Shown here piece by piece: positions 37,058 through 46,542 of a DNA stretch of 64,000 bases. The stretch is from Cellvibrionaceae bacterium 1162T.S.0a.05 (GTDB lineage: Bacteria; Pseudomonadota; Gammaproteobacteria; Pseudomonadales; Cellvibrionaceae): assembly GCA_000964245.1 (NCBI GenBank), contig LANB01000001.1, forward strand, positions 2,446,392 to 2,510,391. Direction: 5' to 3'. The position numbers and the translations under genes were made by a program. Each line of letters starts with the position of its first letter. The stretch's first letter is position 1. The notes beneath the pieces are model-generated. The model worked only from the letters and a program-made list of their open reading frames with translations, had not been told where the DNA came from and ran no database searches.

Positions 37058-38773
37058 CTAGTCCGGGCATACTGAAATCTGTTGATCAATTTCAGCATAA
37101 ACAATCCCCGTTATCTGATGCCCGCCAACATATGCCCCTTCTTCAACAAAGTGCCAGTCGATACCGTTTTCGCTGTAAAGAAAACGCTGGTTTTCGTACC
37201 AGGATTGGAAGCTTTGATGAACACCGACAAAGGTGCCGTCACCGAAAGCCACTGCAGAACTTGCATTAATACCATCGGGTGTCATTTGATATTCTTGCCA
37301 TTCGATGGCATCGGTACTTTTGTATGCTGCACTGCGTCCTCGCCAGGCCCAAAATTCGCTTCCTGTCCATAAGGGGCGGCTTACCACGGGTAAGTCGACG
37401 TCGTTATAGACCCAGGTTGCACCTACTGTATCGGAATAACAGGATCCGGTGCCCCGGTTACTTTTCATCAGCATGCGATTGTCATTATTTAAAACCACAC
37501 CTGCAGCGGCATGGTCTCTGCACGCTTCGATCAATTCATTGTCAGCGGGAAAACGCTCTGCTCTAACCGGGTCTTCAATATAATTTGTGCGCCGCCATTC
37601 GCTCGGCGCCAGATTTTCGACATCGTCTACGGAAGCAAAGATAAGCTCATAAAGCCCACGGTTCTGCTGCACAATCACAAACATACCGTCGCCGTAAGGC
37701 AAGAAATCAATCGCGCGGATGTTTGTAAAAACGGGCAGGCGTCCAAGGTCTTGCCACTCCATAAGGTCAGTAGATTTATAAACATTGCCTCGGCTGATCA
37801 TTAGAAAGTAGCCGTTGCCAAACACCAAACCTTCAATGGCGCCGCCACTTGACCAGGTTTTTTCCCAGCCGAAACCATCGCGGCTTCTAAAGAGTGTGCC
37901 CGGCTTGCCCCAACCGATTGTGCGTGCGAACCAGCCATTGCCGAAGACAATATCCACCGCAGTACCCTGGTGATGACTGCAGTCGTTGCCTCCTACGCAT
38001 TGGAAGTCCGGCGCTTCAAGTCCATCATCCCTGTTTAATATCCACGAGCGCCCGCGATCACAGGACATTGTGGTGCGGCCGAGATTACCGTGAGCCACGA
38101 ACACACCGATTTTATCGGCTGAAGCTGCAGCTGGAGTGGATATCCAAACTGTGGATTTGGCACTTCGAGAGGCATTACTGCACTCGATATTCCAGCTCTG
38201 CGTTTCACTGACAACCGTCTCGATCGAACCGATTAAGTCGACCGCTTGGGCGAGTTCGCCAGTACGATAAAGTTCACAGGTTTCTGCATCGTTTGTTTCC
38301 CAATGTATTGTCACACTCGCATCGATGTCTATCTCGGATGCGCTCGATTCGAAAACGGTAATTTGCGGAGCAACGGAACTGGCAGAGCCGGATGAGCTGC
38401 TTGCGGAACTTGCGCTACTTGAGCTGGAACTGCTTGAATTGCTACTACTGGAAGTGCTGTTGGAACTTGAACTGTTTGATGCGCTAGTGCTGGAGCTCGT
38501 GCTGCTTGAAGAGCTAGTGGAGTTTGATGTGCTTGAAGCGCTGTTCGAAGTGGAACTATTAGAAGTAGAGCTATTTGAAGTGCTGCTACTCGACGCGCTA
38601 CTCGAACTTGAGCTGCTTGAAGTGCTACTACTCGTGGACGAACTGCTTGAGGATGCGTTACTCGAAGCAGAATTACTCTCACTGGAACTTTCATCACTGC
38701 CGCCGCAGGCCGCAATATTTAAAAAAATGGCGCAGAGGCATGCGACTTTTACTGACTGGTATTTCATAGGCAT
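37058..38773 (-). CDS. Polyserine-linked lipoprotein with BNR-like beta-propeller
   Basis: 571 residues from ATG 38773; ATG 38767 is also possible. Lipobox 'NIAAC' with C23. Residues 28-138 are nearly all Ser with scattered Ala, Thr and Asn, a tether of the kind joining modules of secreted carbohydrate-active enzymes here. Residues 140-215 look like an Ig-like domain ('VTIHWETNDAETCELYRTG'). Residues 220-560 contain repeated sialidase/BNR-type units ('SCDRGRSWILN', 'FRSRDGFGWEKTW', 'YKSTDLMEWQDLG', 'YKSTDAIEWQEY', 'YSENGIDWHFV'), giving a likely beta-propeller of about six or seven blades. No sialidase catalytic set is evident, so binding or scaffolding is likelier. Third gene of an operon, 34 bp after the DUF1552 gene. 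Confidence 0.8.
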   Translation of the reverse strand: MPMKYQSVKVACLCAIFLNIAACGGSDESSSESNSASSNASSSSSSTSSSTSSSSSSSSASSSSTSNSSTSNSSTSNSASSTSNSTSSSSSTSSSTSASNSSSSNSTSSSSNSSSSSSSSASSASSSSGSASSVAPQITVFESSASEIDIDASVTIHWETNDAETCELYRTGELAQAVDLIGSIETVVSETQSWNIECSNASRSAKSTVWISTPAAASADKIGVFVAHGNLGRTTMSCDRGRSWILNRDDGLEAPDFQCVGGNDCSHHQGTAVDIVFGNGWFARTIGWGKPGTLFRSRDGFGWEKTWSSGGAIEGLVFGNGYFLMISRGNVYKSTDLMEWQDLGRLPVFTNIRAIDFLPYGDGMFVIVQQNRGLYELIFASVDDVENLAPSEWRRTNYIEDPVRAERFPADNELIEACRDHAAAGVVLNNDNRMLMKSNRGTGSCYSDTVGATWVYNDVDLPVVSRPLWTGSEFWAWRGRSAAYKSTDAIEWQEYQMTPDGINASSAVAFGDGTFVGVHQSFQSWYENQRFLYSENGIDWHFVEEGAYVGGHQITGIVYAEIDQQISVCPD

Positions 38774-38807
38774 CAACCATCTTCAATTCAAGGTTGTAAA
38801 AATTTAT

Positions 38808-40358
38808 TTAACTTACGATTACCGGCATGCTTAAGTCACTGTCCCGAATAAGCTGAGTGGGGTAGGGGCGTTCTCCCTGAAATAAGGCTTGATAGGGGTC
38901 GCCGTAACCGTACATCCCTTCCTGTGCAAACTCTTCGGCCTGGACGCCCATTGAGAGCAAACATTCTTTAAGAAGTCGATTTGAGGGGATGCCTAGCGCG
39001 CGCCCGCTATTGTCACGATCAAAGGGCTTGCTGAGGTTTCGGTAATCAACGTAGTTTCCTGTATTGAAATAACCGCCTGCCTTGCCCGCGAGTAAAGTAG
39101 GCATGCCATCCCATCTGTGTGTATAAATTCCGGCTTCTTGTTGCCACATAACGAGGCTTTGGTCGAGGTAAGTGGAGCCATCATCCCAACCTATTTCAAC
39201 ATCCAAAGCTTTTATAAGTTCGGAAACAAAATGCTCAGCAATAAAACGATTGCTTTCAACTAAATGCATTTGTGGTTCAGCTTCCTTGTGTAAATGTGCG
39301 ATGTTTTGATGCCAATCACCGACATATTCGGAAGGGGAACTGGTGCTGTACACAAAAATGCGCGAGCGCCCACATTGCACACCTAACATAATTACATTGA
39401 GATATTCCCTGTAAAAATCTTTCAAGGCCTCCCAGTCTCGGGCAAACGATACGCGAGATGGAATAGTGTCTTCACCCACTGCACCACTTGGAAGACTACA
39501 AGACTTAACGCGTTCGGCGACTCTCTTGTCGGTTTCGTCAAGTTGATCGAGAAAATTTTGTAGGCGAAGTCGATCGTTGTAACTTATCCTTTTCCCAGGC
39601 CCGTAAACGCTACTTGTTAAACGTTGGTAATCTTCGTAAACAGTATCGAGTAGGTTCAGGTGGTCCAGGGAGCCCGACCCAATTCCAAAATAGTAGGCAA
39701 ATAAATTTTGTGGAGAGCCTGCTGAAGGAACGCGAACCGATTGGTTATTATTCAACACCTTATATGAAAAACGGCTCAAGTTGCTAACAGGTTGCGCAAG
39801 TATTTCATCAGGTAAATAAAAATTGGGCGAAGCTGCCATTACCTGGTCGATGCTGCTCATTGGGGGTAAATCCAGGCGGCCATCAAAGCCAAGACTGCGA
39901 TTGCTCGCACCGTCGTGGCCATGAAAATTTCCCAAATGCGCTTGATGGTGGCCAGTTGCAAATATGAGATCGATGCCTTCGAGAAAATTTATTTTATCCA
40001 AAATGGGATTGAAAAAATTCCCAAGCACCGGCGACAGTTCGTTTTCACCAAATTCTGCTGTTCGTGTACTCAGTGAGGGAATGAGGGGGGCTTGGGTCAT
40101 GTCAGCGAGGCTATCCCAGCGAATATCGTGATTTTCTGCACTGTATAAGGTCGCTGAATTTCTCGGTGCCACTGTGGGAACCACGTTTTGTCTATCCAGC
40201 CCGCCGTGCGGCGAGCCAATAAAGAAAAAGAATTTAGGCCCGTTTATATCCACAGCGAAGGCTTTTGACGGCATAAGTGAGGGTAAGAAAGGTAAGGACA
40301 ATGCCGAATTTCTCATACCCTGTAAAAAATGTCTTCTGGTTATCGGGTTGTACTTCAT
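38808..40358 (-). CDS. DUF1552 protein with Tat-type signal
   Basis: 516 residues. The N-terminus carries a twin-arginine signal ('TRRHFLQG') and a hydrophobic stretch ending about residue 35. The body matches the DUF1552 family ('FFFFIGSPHGG', 'DGASNRSLGFDGR', 'PSLDH'-like spacing, 'YLDQSLVMWQQEAG'). DUF1552 proteins have an alkaline-phosphatase/sulfatase-like fold and are found next to DUF1592/DUF1588 cytochrome proteins in Planctomycetes, Myxobacteria and some Gammaproteobacteria; the biochemical role is not established. Export through Tat suggests folding or cofactor loading in the cytoplasm. It is 26 bp downstream of the cytochrome lipoprotein, so co-transcribed. Confidence 0.85.
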   Translation of the reverse strand: MKYNPITRRHFLQGMRNSALSLPFLPSLMPSKAFAVDINGPKFFFFIGSPHGGLDRQNVVPTVAPRNSATLYSAENHDIRWDSLADMTQAPLIPSLSTRTAEFGENELSPVLGNFFNPILDKINFLEGIDLIFATGHHQAHLGNFHGHDGASNRSLGFDGRLDLPPMSSIDQVMAASPNFYLPDEILAQPVSNLSRFSYKVLNNNQSVRVPSAGSPQNLFAYYFGIGSGSLDHLNLLDTVYEDYQRLTSSVYGPGKRISYNDRLRLQNFLDQLDETDKRVAERVKSCSLPSGAVGEDTIPSRVSFARDWEALKDFYREYLNVIMLGVQCGRSRIFVYSTSSPSEYVGDWHQNIAHLHKEAEPQMHLVESNRFIAEHFVSELIKALDVEIGWDDGSTYLDQSLVMWQQEAGIYTHRWDGMPTLLAGKAGGYFNTGNYVDYRNLSKPFDRDNSGRALGIPSNRLLKECLLSMGVQAEEFAQEGMYGYGDPYQALFQGERPYPTQLIRDSDLSMPVIVS

Positions 40359-40384
40359 AATTTATCTCTATTTGTTAACCAAAT

Positions 40385-43300
40385 TTAATCGAGGTTATAC
40401 AGTGCGCGACGTTTAAAATCGGGGTGTTGAGCGAGGGCTCTGAAAACGTCGAGCAAGCTTTGCTGGTCGGCGGTTTGTGCAAGGGTGTTGAGCAAACAGC
40501 CGTCCAGTGCAAGATCTTCGTATCGGGCAAAGGTGTGTTGAAAAAGTTTGCGAGCAAAGCAGGCGTCAACTTTGGGTGAGCCAGCAAGCAACTCACTCAG
40601 CTCAACACCACCATCAATCGCATTACTCTCACCGTCGATATTAATAATGACTGAATCATTAACCAATGGCTCAACCAGGGGGCTAGTTTCTGTTCCGCGG
40701 TACACCAATTCGCGCTCGCGGTAGCGGCCAATAGGGTCATAGCCTTCGAGAGCAAAACCAAGCGGGTTGATACGTTCAACGTGGCAGTCTGCACAGTTTG
40801 TTCCCGGAATTTCTGTGAGCGCTTCAAAATGTTCGCGTTGTGTTTGGTCATCGCGTAACACTGCACTTGGTGGCGCTGAGTTGTCGTTGGGTGCGGGAAT
40901 TTCATCACACAATAAATCTTTGCGAATTCTCACCCCTTTAATTACCGGGCGTGTTTTTGTCTGTTCTGCGAGTAAAAATGCGGATCGAGTGAGCAAGCCA
41001 CTGCGTTCATTTTCTGGCAGTTGTACCAGCTGCGATTCGTCGAATCCGCCATTCCACACATCGACACCGTAAGCCGTTGCGAGCAGGCTTTGGTCGGCGA
41101 AAGAATAGGGCGAGGTGAATAAATCCATCAGGCTACCCTCAGTCGCAAAGGTGTAGTAGTGCGTAAGATGATGAATTTCTCGCAATGCGGCATCGCGGTA
41201 TTCAGTCACATCAAAGCGTGTTGTAATTGCGGTGTCGCCAGTTCCAGCATAATCCGTTTCCAGAAAATCGCGGTACTGATCGCTAAGGTTTGAATCCAGG
41301 CTCGGAATTTCATCAAGCCGTAACCATCCTTCGTAGAACTTTGCGATTCCAGCTTCTGTTCGAGCATCGCCAATAACCGCTTCAAGAATATCGTTGTAAT
41401 TATTCTCGATATCACCGTTGGCTGCCGCATCGAGCAGGAAGCGGTCGGGTGTCGAATTCCAGAAAAGGAAAGAAAGGCGCGAAGCAATTTCGTAAGGCGT
41501 GAGACTAATGCTATTGTTTGGCAGCGTGTCAGGTGAGCCTGAAAATTCCATATGGAACAGGAAGGCCGGAGACATAAACAACATGCGAATGAAATCGTCA
41601 CCACGATTAGTGTCAATGTTGGTGTAAAAATCAATTTCTTCCTGTGTTGCGGGTCGGCGGAAAATTAAGTCAACGCCGTTTTCCATAATTGCGCGACGAC
41701 AGGATTCGGTTCTAAAACGATTTCCTGGATCATCGCAGGTTGCGCCGTTCAGTAGCATATTAAACGCGCGATCACTCGCTCTGAGAGAAAACGCCATCTG
41801 ATTGGCTAGCCCCATGTAACTTAAAATATTTTGTTCGAAAATGCGCTGGTCCATTTGCGCGAATCCCGAATCACTTTGATCTGCGAGAGAACCGTAAGTG
41901 TATTCGTGCACCCAGGATCTCAGAGGGTCATCAAAGGTTCTCCCGGTAAGCGTTTCATACAGGTAGTAGTAGACGTTGTTGAGTTGCTCTACAGAAAGCC
42001 GTCGTAAGCTGTCTTCAGATTTTTTGTTTTCATCAACACTGCAAGCAAAAAAACCGTCTTCGGGATCAATGACAAGTTCGTTGAGTATGTAATCGGTCAA
42101 TGCATTTTGACAGTTGTTAACGCTGCTACAGCTAATCGGCTCAGTAATCAGTTCCGTACCGCTGCCATCCAGCATGCTGCCAACATTGAGAAAAATTTCC
42201 TCACGAGATGCCGGGTTAGTAAGAAGCGGACCTGTTCCGCCTTCTCCCCAACGGCCGTGGCATTCTGCGCAGCGCGCTTGATAAAGCGTTGCGACATCCG
42301 TAATCGCATTCGTCACGTTAATTTCTGTGGTGGTGGTGTCTTCCAGTCCTTCTGCGTCAGCGACGGTTAGTTGTGCAGTATAGGTACCACTGGCGGTGTA
42401 TCGATGGTTCACGATTTCCGAGTTTGATGTTGTTCCATCACCCAAATCCCAGCGCCATGACACAATGTCTTTGTCATCCGCGGAGCGGGTTGCGCTAAAA
42501 CGAACATCCAGTGGGACTTCACCTTCGGCACGATTTGTTTCGATTACCGCAATGGGAGCCTGGTTCACTAAAGGTTGCGTGACATTAACGTTTACCGTCG
42601 CAGAAGAACTTAGGCCTTCTTCATCGAATACCGTGAGCGTCGCCGCATAATTACCAACACTCGCGTAAGCATGCGCAATGGTTTCTCCTTCACCGCGTGT
42701 ACCGTCACCAAATGTCCAGCTATACAGAACAATACCGTGATCGTCTGTAGATTGATTGCCGACAAAAGACACATTTAAAGGTGCATTGCCTTGAATATTT
42801 GTTGTGCCAGCAATACTGGCTCTTGGGGGGGTGTTCTCGCGTTGAAAATTATCGTGTATGTAATTGGCGAGCAGGACCTCGCAATTTTCAATGCCCTGAC
42901 ACTGCAAGCCCACATCGGGTGGCATGCGAGGGATAATTTCCACCAGGTAGTCAAGTGGATGAGCAATGGTTAATGCTGGATAGTCTTCGGAACCCAAACC
43001 ATTTGCGCCGTGGCATTCGGCGCACTGAGTGCTATATAAACTTGCCGCAACACTGTCTTCACTTTGAACACGGATGTTGAATCTTACTCTGTTTTGCAAA
43101 CCTTCTGAATCCGTGACGGTAAGCGTTCCCGAAAATACGCCTTCTTCTGTGTAAGTGTGAGAGGGGCTTTGTTCCGTGCTGGTGTTACCGTCTCCAAATT
43201 GCCAAAGCACACTCTGAATACCTTTGTCATCCGTTGATTCCGAAGAATCGAAGCGGATGTTGAGCGGCAATATTCCCCGTTCTGTAGACAAGGTAGCAAC

Positions 43301-44521
43301 GGCGGTCGGGGCTTCGTTTCCTAAGGGTGCAGTAATTTCAATATTTCTGCTCGCAATTGAAATCAGGCCGCCATCGTCTTCAACAAAAAGACGAACGGTA
43401 AACTCGCCCGGTTGTGTATAAATATGCTCAACAACTTGCCCACTTGCACTTGTGCTATCCCCTAATTCCCAAGTGTAAGAAACAATGCTGCCGTCATCAC
43501 GGGACAAGCTGGCATCGAAAGCGATTGTTACCGGTGCTTCCGCTGTTTCGCTTGAGACGTTGAAAATTGCTTCGGGAGAGGTGTTGGTTGCCAATGGACT
43601 GACGCTCACTGGCAGGCTTACGCTGGCTTGTTCACCGGCCAAATCAGTTACGGTCAGGGTTACCGTATGTGATCCTACAACGTTAAAGGTATGTTCAACT
43701 GTTTCACCACTGCGTTGATTGCCTTCACCGAAATCCCACAGGTATTCACTGATTCCCTGATCATCACTGCTTTCACCGGCATCAAAAAGAATGGATTGTT
43801 GAACAACGATGCTTGATGTCGAGGCAGTAGCGCGAGCAACTGGCGGTTGGTTTTCAAGCGGTGCAAAGACTCTAACAGTTAATATGTCAGAGTCCGTCAA
43901 GCCTTCGCTATCAGTGACAGTTAAGGTTATCCGGTAGGTGCCTGCTTCAGTGAATGTGTGTTCGAGTTGGCGACCGTTCATCTCGTTACCATTGTCAATC
44001 TGCCAAACCCACTCACTGATAGTGCGGTCTTCCGTGGCGGCTATGGACAGGCTACCGTCAAAGAAAGTTGTGAGTGGGGCAAGGCCAGAAAGGTTGACAC
44101 TTGCAGAAGCGTCGGCAGTGGGGAGTGCCTCACCTTCGGCTTGCTCTGCGTCGGGCTCGAAATTATTGACAATCAATTTCGCCAACGTGGAAGAACATTC
44201 AAGCCCACAATCGCCAGGGTTACTCACGGGCATGTAATCGAGAATGTAGTCTCTCAACTGAAGCTCGTCATCACACATGTCGCATTGGTAGAGTTCCCGG
44301 CCGCCGCTGGCACCGACACCCAGCGGGCCGTGACAGTTCGCACACATGCTGCTGTATAGCGTGAGATCGCTTGAAGCATGTTGCGTTTGTTCGTCGGTGT
44401 TGAGCTGTTCTGTTTCAGTTGAATTGGATCCATCAAATACAACACTTTCGCCTGAACATGCGGCGATGATTAGGGGGAGCAGTATGAATCCAATACGGAC
44501 TGCGATGGATCGTTCGAACAT
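40385..44521 (-). CDS. Giant lipoprotein: PKD repeats, cytochrome c motifs, DUF1587/1592/1588/1585
   Basis: 1378 residues from ATG 44521, chosen because AGAGGA lies 6-11 bp upstream and a lipobox follows ('LIIAAC', C22). The layout is cytochrome c-like (CxxCH at 60-64), four PKD domains (about 150-480), a second CxxCH (500-504), two more PKD domains (about 570-735), a third CxxCH (751-755), then the planctomycete-type DUF1587-DUF1595-DUF1592-DUF1588-DUF1585 series with a fourth CxxCH ('NCADCHVERINPLGF'). The protein should sit on the outer side of a membrane and carry three or four c-type haems. PKD domains give spacing or carbohydrate/protein contact. An electron-transfer role is inferred; the substrate is unknown. 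First gene of a three-gene operon. Confidence 0.85.
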   Translation of the reverse strand: MFERSIAVRIGFILLPLIIAACSGESVVFDGSNSTETEQLNTDEQTQHASSDLTLYSSMCANCHGPLGVGASGGRELYQCDMCDDELQLRDYILDYMPVSNPGDCGLECSSTLAKLIVNNFEPDAEQAEGEALPTADASASVNLSGLAPLTTFFDGSLSIAATEDRTISEWVWQIDNGNEMNGRQLEHTFTEAGTYRITLTVTDSEGLTDSDILTVRVFAPLENQPPVARATASTSSIVVQQSILFDAGESSDDQGISEYLWDFGEGNQRSGETVEHTFNVVGSHTVTLTVTDLAGEQASVSLPVSVSPLATNTSPEAIFNVSSETAEAPVTIAFDASLSRDDGSIVSYTWELGDSTSASGQVVEHIYTQPGEFTVRLFVEDDGGLISIASRNIEITAPLGNEAPTAVATLSTERGILPLNIRFDSSESTDDKGIQSVLWQFGDGNTSTEQSPSHTYTEEGVFSGTLTVTDSEGLQNRVRFNIRVQSEDSVAASLYSTQCAECHGANGLGSEDYPALTIAHPLDYLVEIIPRMPPDVGLQCQGIENCEVLLANYIHDNFQRENTPPRASIAGTTNIQGNAPLNVSFVGNQSTDDHGIVLYSWTFGDGTRGEGETIAHAYASVGNYAATLTVFDEEGLSSSATVNVNVTQPLVNQAPIAVIETNRAEGEVPLDVRFSATRSADDKDIVSWRWDLGDGTTSNSEIVNHRYTASGTYTAQLTVADAEGLEDTTTTEINVTNAITDVATLYQARCAECHGRWGEGGTGPLLTNPASREEIFLNVGSMLDGSGTELITEPISCSSVNNCQNALTDYILNELVIDPEDGFFACSVDENKKSEDSLRRLSVEQLNNVYYYLYETLTGRTFDDPLRSWVHEYTYGSLADQSDSGFAQMDQRIFEQNILSYMGLANQMAFSLRASDRAFNMLLNGATCDDPGNRFRTESCRRAIMENGVDLIFRRPATQEEIDFYTNIDTNRGDDFIRMLFMSPAFLFHMEFSGSPDTLPNNSISLTPYEIASRLSFLFWNSTPDRFLLDAAANGDIENNYNDILEAVIGDARTEAGIAKFYEGWLRLDEIPSLDSNLSDQYRDFLETDYAGTGDTAITTRFDVTEYRDAALREIHHLTHYYTFATEGSLMDLFTSPYSFADQSLLATAYGVDVWNGGFDESQLVQLPENERSGLLTRSAFLLAEQTKTRPVIKGVRIRKDLLCDEIPAPNDNSAPPSAVLRDDQTQREHFEALTEIPGTNCADCHVERINPLGFALEGYDPIGRYRERELVYRGTETSPLVEPLVNDSVIINIDGESNAIDGGVELSELLAGSPKVDACFARKLFQHTFARYEDLALDGCLLNTLAQTADQQSLLDVFRALAQHPDFKRRALYNLD

Positions 44522-44927
44522 CTTGATTCCTCTGAAAGCAGCAGCTTGCCTGTTATTCCTAGCCATTTATCTCTGGCCAGTAATCTCCGGAGTATCTCCG
44601 TTAGCCAGGACACAAAATTGCCGTAATACCCGGCTCTTATATATGTCTATGTGAAACAGCATGCTGATCCCCCCACTAAAATTCGTAAACGATTTTATTT
44701 TGTGAGTCAGGCCTCAATTTCAGGTTTTAGGCAAAAATTAGGGATCATTTACGCTAAGCGCTACGTCTAGAATCTCTTGTAGCGAACTTCCCGAAAGTGC
44801 TCAGACGCTAGCCCAATTGGATTCGGAGGCATTTAAATTGTGAGTTATGAGTAATAAGCCATGGGTAAAAAAAATGAAAAAATCGCTAAATAGAAGAAAT
44901 TAACTGACAGAAATACGAGTTAATAAA
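44522..44927. other. 406-bp divergent intergenic region
   Basis: Lies between the minus-strand cytochrome lipoprotein operon and the plus-strand DUF4266/DUF3570 pair, so it must hold promoters for both. There is a TCTCCGGAGTATCTCCG stretch near 44582-44598 and an imperfect AT-rich palindrome near 44678-44700. No gene, tRNA or terminator is seen. Confidence 0.4.
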
Positions 44928-45248
44928 ATGAAAATTACCATGAATAACCCGATCGAAAATACAGCGAAAGGCCTGGTGGATAACCCAACACAAACGCACC
45001 TGAAAATGAAAAAACAGGCTGTGAGTGTCGTTAGAGCCTGGTGTGTCAGGTTCCTGGTTTTTCTCTTTTTGCCGTGCATTGGCGCGTGTTCGGGAGTCAA
45101 GGTTTGGGAGCGAAACCTTCTGGCCAAGCCAGAAATGGCTTTTGACCTCGACCCAATGGAAACCCAAATGAAAGACCATGTTTATTTCAGTAAAGAAGGC
45201 TCGTCATCAGGTTCTGCTGTGACCGGCGGTGGCTGCGGATGCAATTAA
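44928..45248 (+). CDS. DUF4266 lipoprotein
   Basis: 106 residues from ATG 44928. An internal ATG at 45006 gives a more usual signal peptide ('MKKQAVSVVRAW...') and may be the true start. Lipobox 'CIGAC'. The mature part 'VKVWERNLLAKPEMAFDLDPMETQMKDHVYFSKEG' followed by 'GGGCGCN' is the DUF4266 signature. The family is found in operons with a DUF3570 outer-membrane protein and often with a thioredoxin-like protein and ApbE flavin transferase. Only the DUF3570 partner is here (18 bp downstream). The C-terminal 'CGC' could bind metal or cofactor. Confidence 0.88.
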   Translation: MKITMNNPIENTAKGLVDNPTQTHLKMKKQAVSVVRAWCVRFLVFLFLPCIGACSGVKVWERNLLAKPEMAFDLDPMETQMKDHVYFSKEGSSSGSAVTGGGCGCN

Positions 45249-45266
45249 AAATAATCGGGATGTATC

Positions 45267-46484
45267 ATGACGTATTCGAATAATAAATCGCTGGCCAAAT
45301 TATCTGCTGCCGCAATGGCATTGCCGGGCATGTTTCCGCAGGGAGTAAATGCGCAAGATGCGATGCAAACTGAACAAACATTTCACTACCGTTACTCTTC
45401 CTACAAGGAAGCGCCCATAGCGGCAGAATTTACGATTGACGGTAACAGTGTTGAGCGTTATGAAATTGACGTTCACCAGCTTCGTTTCCGATCACCCATC
45501 ACCGATGCAACTGAAATCGCGATTGATGCCATGGTGGAAAGTATGTCTGGCGCTTCCCCGCGTTACGTCGTGCCCCTTACTGATGACGATGAGCTTAAGC
45601 CGATTCAGGTTATGAGTGGTGCAACTATCGATGAAAAGCGGAATGATATTGATGTGAGCTTTACAACATTTCACAACAGTTCTATAAGCAATACAGGTAT
45701 TAGTTATTCGAAAGAGAATGACTATAGCTCTTTTGGTTTGCGAACCAAATATGCATGGTTTTTTAACGAAAAAAATACCAGCTTTGAATTGGGCGCAAGC
45801 GCTTCTCAGGATTTTATTGATGCAACACCGAATGAATTGGCTTTGCCTGGCGATCCATCACGAGTAACTGGAGAAGAAAAAAATTCCTTGAGTGTAAGCC
45901 TGGGGCTGTCTCAAGTACTTAGTCAAACCAGTGTGCTAAGCAGCTCGTTTAATTTTGCCCGCTACTCCGGCTATATGTCAGACCCCTACAAAGAAGTTTG
46001 GGTTATCGATATTAATGATACCGTTGCAGATACGCGGCCTGATTTAAAAGAGCAATGGGCGATATCCAATCAGTTTCGGAAATATTTTGAAAAGGCAGGC
46101 GGCGCGCTCCATATTGACTATCGCTTCTTTCAGAGTAATTGGGAGACCTCCTCGCATACCGTCGAACTGCGTTGGGTACACGCATGGGAGAGTGGATGGC
46201 AATTGTCGCCATCTGTGCGTTTCTATGATCAAAGTGAGGCGGCATTTTTCCGTAACTGGTATGAATTCCAACGGTCAGATGGGTATTTGAGCAGTGATTA
46301 TCGGTTGTCGGCTTATACTGCGGTGAGTGCCAAATTAAGGCTGATGAAGCGTTTTTCTTACGGAGCATTGGTTTTTTCTTTCGAAGACTATTCGAGCGAG
46401 GCAAAGGAAAACACGGCTATGATGGCAAGCCCATCATTGGTGAGTTTTAGCCATCTCAGTGTGGGTTTCGATATTCGATTTTAA
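45267..46484 (+). CDS. DUF3570 outer-membrane beta-barrel protein
   Basis: 405 residues with a signal peptide (1-29, 'VNA' before 'QDAMQ'). Many alternating amphipathic strands and a C-terminal '...SVGFDIRF' with terminal Phe, as in outer-membrane barrels. 'RYSSYKEAPI' near the start and 'SPSVRFYDQSEAAFF' match DUF3570. It works with DUF4266 in an uncharacterised outer-membrane, possibly flavin-linked redox or export system. The usual ApbE and thioredoxin genes do not follow; the next gene is on the other strand. Confidence 0.85.
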   Translation: MTYSNNKSLAKLSAAAMALPGMFPQGVNAQDAMQTEQTFHYRYSSYKEAPIAAEFTIDGNSVERYEIDVHQLRFRSPITDATEIAIDAMVESMSGASPRYVVPLTDDDELKPIQVMSGATIDEKRNDIDVSFTTFHNSSISNTGISYSKENDYSSFGLRTKYAWFFNEKNTSFELGASASQDFIDATPNELALPGDPSRVTGEEKNSLSVSLGLSQVLSQTSVLSSSFNFARYSGYMSDPYKEVWVIDINDTVADTRPDLKEQWAISNQFRKYFEKAGGALHIDYRFFQSNWETSSHTVELRWVHAWESGWQLSPSVRFYDQSEAAFFRNWYEFQRSDGYLSSDYRLSAYTAVSAKLRLMKRFSYGALVFSFEDYSSEAKENTAMMASPSLVSFSHLSVGFDIRF

Positions 46485-46542
46485 TTGCGGCCTGCAGTGA
46501 CAGAATACTTTTCTAACTGTAGGCCTGTAAATGTCGAGGGTC

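Noticed and set aside
38325..38834. 169-codon Leu/Glu-rich open frame opposite the polyserine lipoprotein
   Set aside because: Low-complexity Leu/Glu arises as the complement of serine repeats; the lipoprotein on the minus strand has a lipobox and propeller repeats.
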